A DNA stretch of 6,580 bases, taken from contig CAIWHF010000139.1 of the NCBI GenBank assembly GCA_903912405.1, positions 1 through 6,580 of the forward strand, written 5' to 3'. Below the pieces are notes generated by a model. The model had not been told where the DNA came from and ran no database searches. It saw only the letters and a list, made by a program, of their open reading frames with translations. Below are positions 5,116 through 6,580 of this stretch, in pieces. This DNA is from an uncultured Bacteroidota bacterium. GTDB lineage: Bacteria > Bacteroidota > Bacteroidia > Chitinophagales > Chitinophagaceae. The position numbers were made by a program, and so were the translations under genes. Every line of letters begins with the position of its first letter. The stretch's first letter is position 1.

Positions 5116-6580
5116 ATGAAAAAGTATATTTATTTAACGGTTCTGTTGATGATGGCGAGTGTAAAGCTTTTTGCCCAATTCACATGTAATAAATGGTATT
5201 TTGGAAGTCGTTGTGGGCTAGATTTCAATTTGCCTATACAAGATCCATTGCCTATTTTAAATGGTAAGACAATGGATGATTTAATTGGTACGTCTTCTAT
5301 TTGTAACAATAACACCCTGCTTTTTTATACTGATGGCACTAGCGTTTGGAATGCACAGCATCAGGTAATGCCAAATGGTTATTTGCTACGTGATACACCT
5401 ATGGCAAATTTTTATGCACCTTCATTTTATTCTCCTTTTTGCAATTATTATAATCAACTTGGTTATGGAGGAAGTGGAGCAAATAATTTTTCCGTGTGTG
5501 GAGCTAAGTGTATTATTGTTCCTGATCCAGGGAGTTCTTCGAAATTTTATGTTTTTTCAGGAATTACTGAAATGCAAATACTGGGATTCCCTTATAGGCC
5601 TTCAGCTATTTACTACAGCAAAGTGAATATGAATTTGAATGGAGGCTTAGGTGACGTTGAGTTAAGTTCAAAAAAAACACTCTTGCAAATGAATAGTGGT
5701 ACAAGAAATATGTGTGTTGTTCAACATGGGAATAATACTAATTTTTGGATCCTAACACAGGGTACTACACCTAATACCCTTTTTGCTTACCAAATTACAA
5801 CAAGTGGTATAAGTACAAATCCAGTTATTTCTACATTCCCATTCAATGTAAATAATGTATTTGATTTGAAAGCCAGTAGCTTAGGAACTAAAATAGCCGC
5901 ATCTAATTTGAAAGACTCCTTGTTTATGTTTGACTTTAATAAATGGACAGGTGTGGTAAGCAATCGACTAGTAATAGCGCTTTCAAATTATCCATCAATT
6001 CATAGCTCTTTTCCTACAGCTAGTACGGGTGAAATAAGATCCTTAGAGCTTTCACCTAATGCTAAATTATTATATTTTTCAACTTCATTAGATCTTTTTC
6101 AATTGAATCTGCTTAATAATAGTTTGTTTGTTATCCCAACGGGTGGAAACGGACAAACAAATATTTCAACTGGTGGTCCTTATTTTATACAAATTGGTCC
6201 GAATTATAAAATATACTTTACTGATCAAACTAATGTTTTTACTGGGTTTAACAATAATTCTATTTATGTCCCAAGTAGTCTTGCTTTTTCTATACAGACG
6301 ATGTTACCTTCTGTAATAAATAATCCAAATGCAATTGGTATATCTTGCAATTACATGCCTGCATTAGGCATGACTACTTCTTATGTGAATTCTTTGATTC
6401 CATTATTAACGGGATGTGAGCATAATCAATCGAGCCTTCCCAATTACATCACAAGCATGGTAGCACCATGGATCAATACAGCACCTACCATGACAGCTGT
6501 AAATGCAATAACAAAATGCCAATTTGATACCTTATCTACAGTTGGTTTAATAGTAGCCGATACCGAAACAAGTGTAAGTA
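5116..6580 (+). CDS. Paralogous T9SS-type surface protein, propeller-like head, 3' end cut by window edge
   Basis: An open frame runs from the ATG at 5116 to the last base without a stop (488 complete codons). The start is supported by a good signal peptide: MKKY, hydrophobic core, VKLFAQ, cleavage after Ala20. The mature protein opens with NKWYFGSRCGLDFN, the standard entry motif of a Bacteroidota family of propeller-like heads. It continues with LLFYTDG (68-74), MPNG (85-88), IVPDPG (134-139), NFWILT (209-214), NPNAIGISCNY (403-413) and SLPNYITSMVAPWI (440-453). These match the head of the upstream 981-residue protein in order and spacing, apart from extra residues between MPNG and IVPDPG. 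From residue 456 it enters a module like that protein's cadherin/Ig-like domain (CQFD, then ADTETS). A stalk and a T9SS sorting domain are expected beyond the window but not seen. No Shine-Dalgarno sequence precedes the start. Ligand and role are unknown; a surface adhesin is the best guess. Confidence 0.9.
   Translation, partial: MKKYIYLTVLLMMASVKLFAQFTCNKWYFGSRCGLDFNLPIQDPLPILNGKTMDDLIGTSSICNNNTLLFYTDGTSVWNAQHQVMPNGYLLRDTPMANFYAPSFYSPFCNYYNQLGYGGSGANNFSVCGAKCIIVPDPGSSSKFYVFSGITEMQILGFPYRPSAIYYSKVNMNLNGGLGDVELSSKKTLLQMNSGTRNMCVVQHGNNTNFWILTQGTTPNTLFAYQITTSGISTNPVISTFPFNVNNVFDLKASSLGTKIAASNLKDSLFMFDFNKWTGVVSNRLVIALSNYPSIHSSFPTASTGEIRSLELSPNAKLLYFSTSLDLFQLNLLNNSLFVIPTGGNGQTNISTGGPYFIQIGPNYKIYFTDQTNVFTGFNNNSIYVPSSLAFSIQTMLPSVINNPNAIGISCNYMPALGMTTSYVNSLIPLLTGCEHNQSSLPNYITSMVAPWINTAPTMTAVNAITKCQFDTLSTVGLIVADTETSVS

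Noticed and set aside
4990..5118. Nine-base direct repeat AGTACTATG at 4990-4998 and 5110-5118, the second covering the start codon
   Set aside because: The upstream copy's ATG is followed after one codon by a stop, and a nine-base match within 130 bases of AT-rich DNA can be chance. There is no other sign of a duplicated leader, operator or attachment site.
5130..5315. Open frame of 61 codons on the - strand
   Set aside because: It overlaps the signal peptide and head start of the 5116 gene, where the + strand carries the recognisable NKWYFG...GLDF motif. It is a shadow frame.
5375..5626. Open frame of 83 codons on the + strand in another frame
   Set aside because: It lies wholly inside the 5116 gene. 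Its hydrophobic look comes from T-rich codons read out of frame, and it has no leader or initiation signal of its own.
6128..6316. Open frame of 62 codons on the + strand in another frame
   Set aside because: It is a shadow inside the head domain of the 5116 gene; the apparent membrane-like Leu/Phe content is an artefact of AT-rich DNA.

Overview
The window looks like chromosomal DNA from an AT-rich member of the Bacteroidota. Three lines of evidence support this: type IX secretion system (T9SS) C-terminal sorting domains (one canonical YPNP-type, one YPNR variant), signal peptides ending in the FAQ pattern common in that phylum, and no Shine-Dalgarno sequences before the start codons. A lineage near Chitinophagales or Sphingobacteriales is plausible, but that is an inference from protein style only. 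All genes are on the + strand.

Layout: (1) 2-1906 is a secreted protein with a propeller-like body and a divergent T9SS sorting domain. Its true start probably lies left of the window. (2) 1907-1996 holds a strong hairpin terminator followed by a Bacteroidota-type promoter candidate. (3) 1997-4942 is a complete 981-residue modular surface or secreted protein: signal peptide, Bacteroidota propeller-like head, fibronectin type III domain, cadherin/Ig-like domain, three Cys-bearing Ig-like repeats with an exact 79-residue period, a degenerate fourth repeat, and a canonical T9SS type A sorting domain. (4) 4943-5115 is a non-coding gap with a weak terminator and a weak promoter candidate. (5) 5116 to the window end is a paralogue of gene 2, cut off by the window edge just as it enters the domain equivalent to gene 2's cadherin/Ig-like module.

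The genes appear to be separately transcribed T9SS cargo proteins that would cross the inner membrane by Sec, fold in the periplasm, and be exported and anchored at the cell surface or released. Nothing in the window encodes the secretion machinery, an enzyme with a recognisable active site, a mobile element, an RNA gene or a CRISPR array. The most notable signal is a sharp change in base composition and codon choice inside gene 2, at the junction of the head and the stalk modules. A similar change may begin at the homologous point of gene 3. I do not see convincing evidence of a wholly new biological system here.
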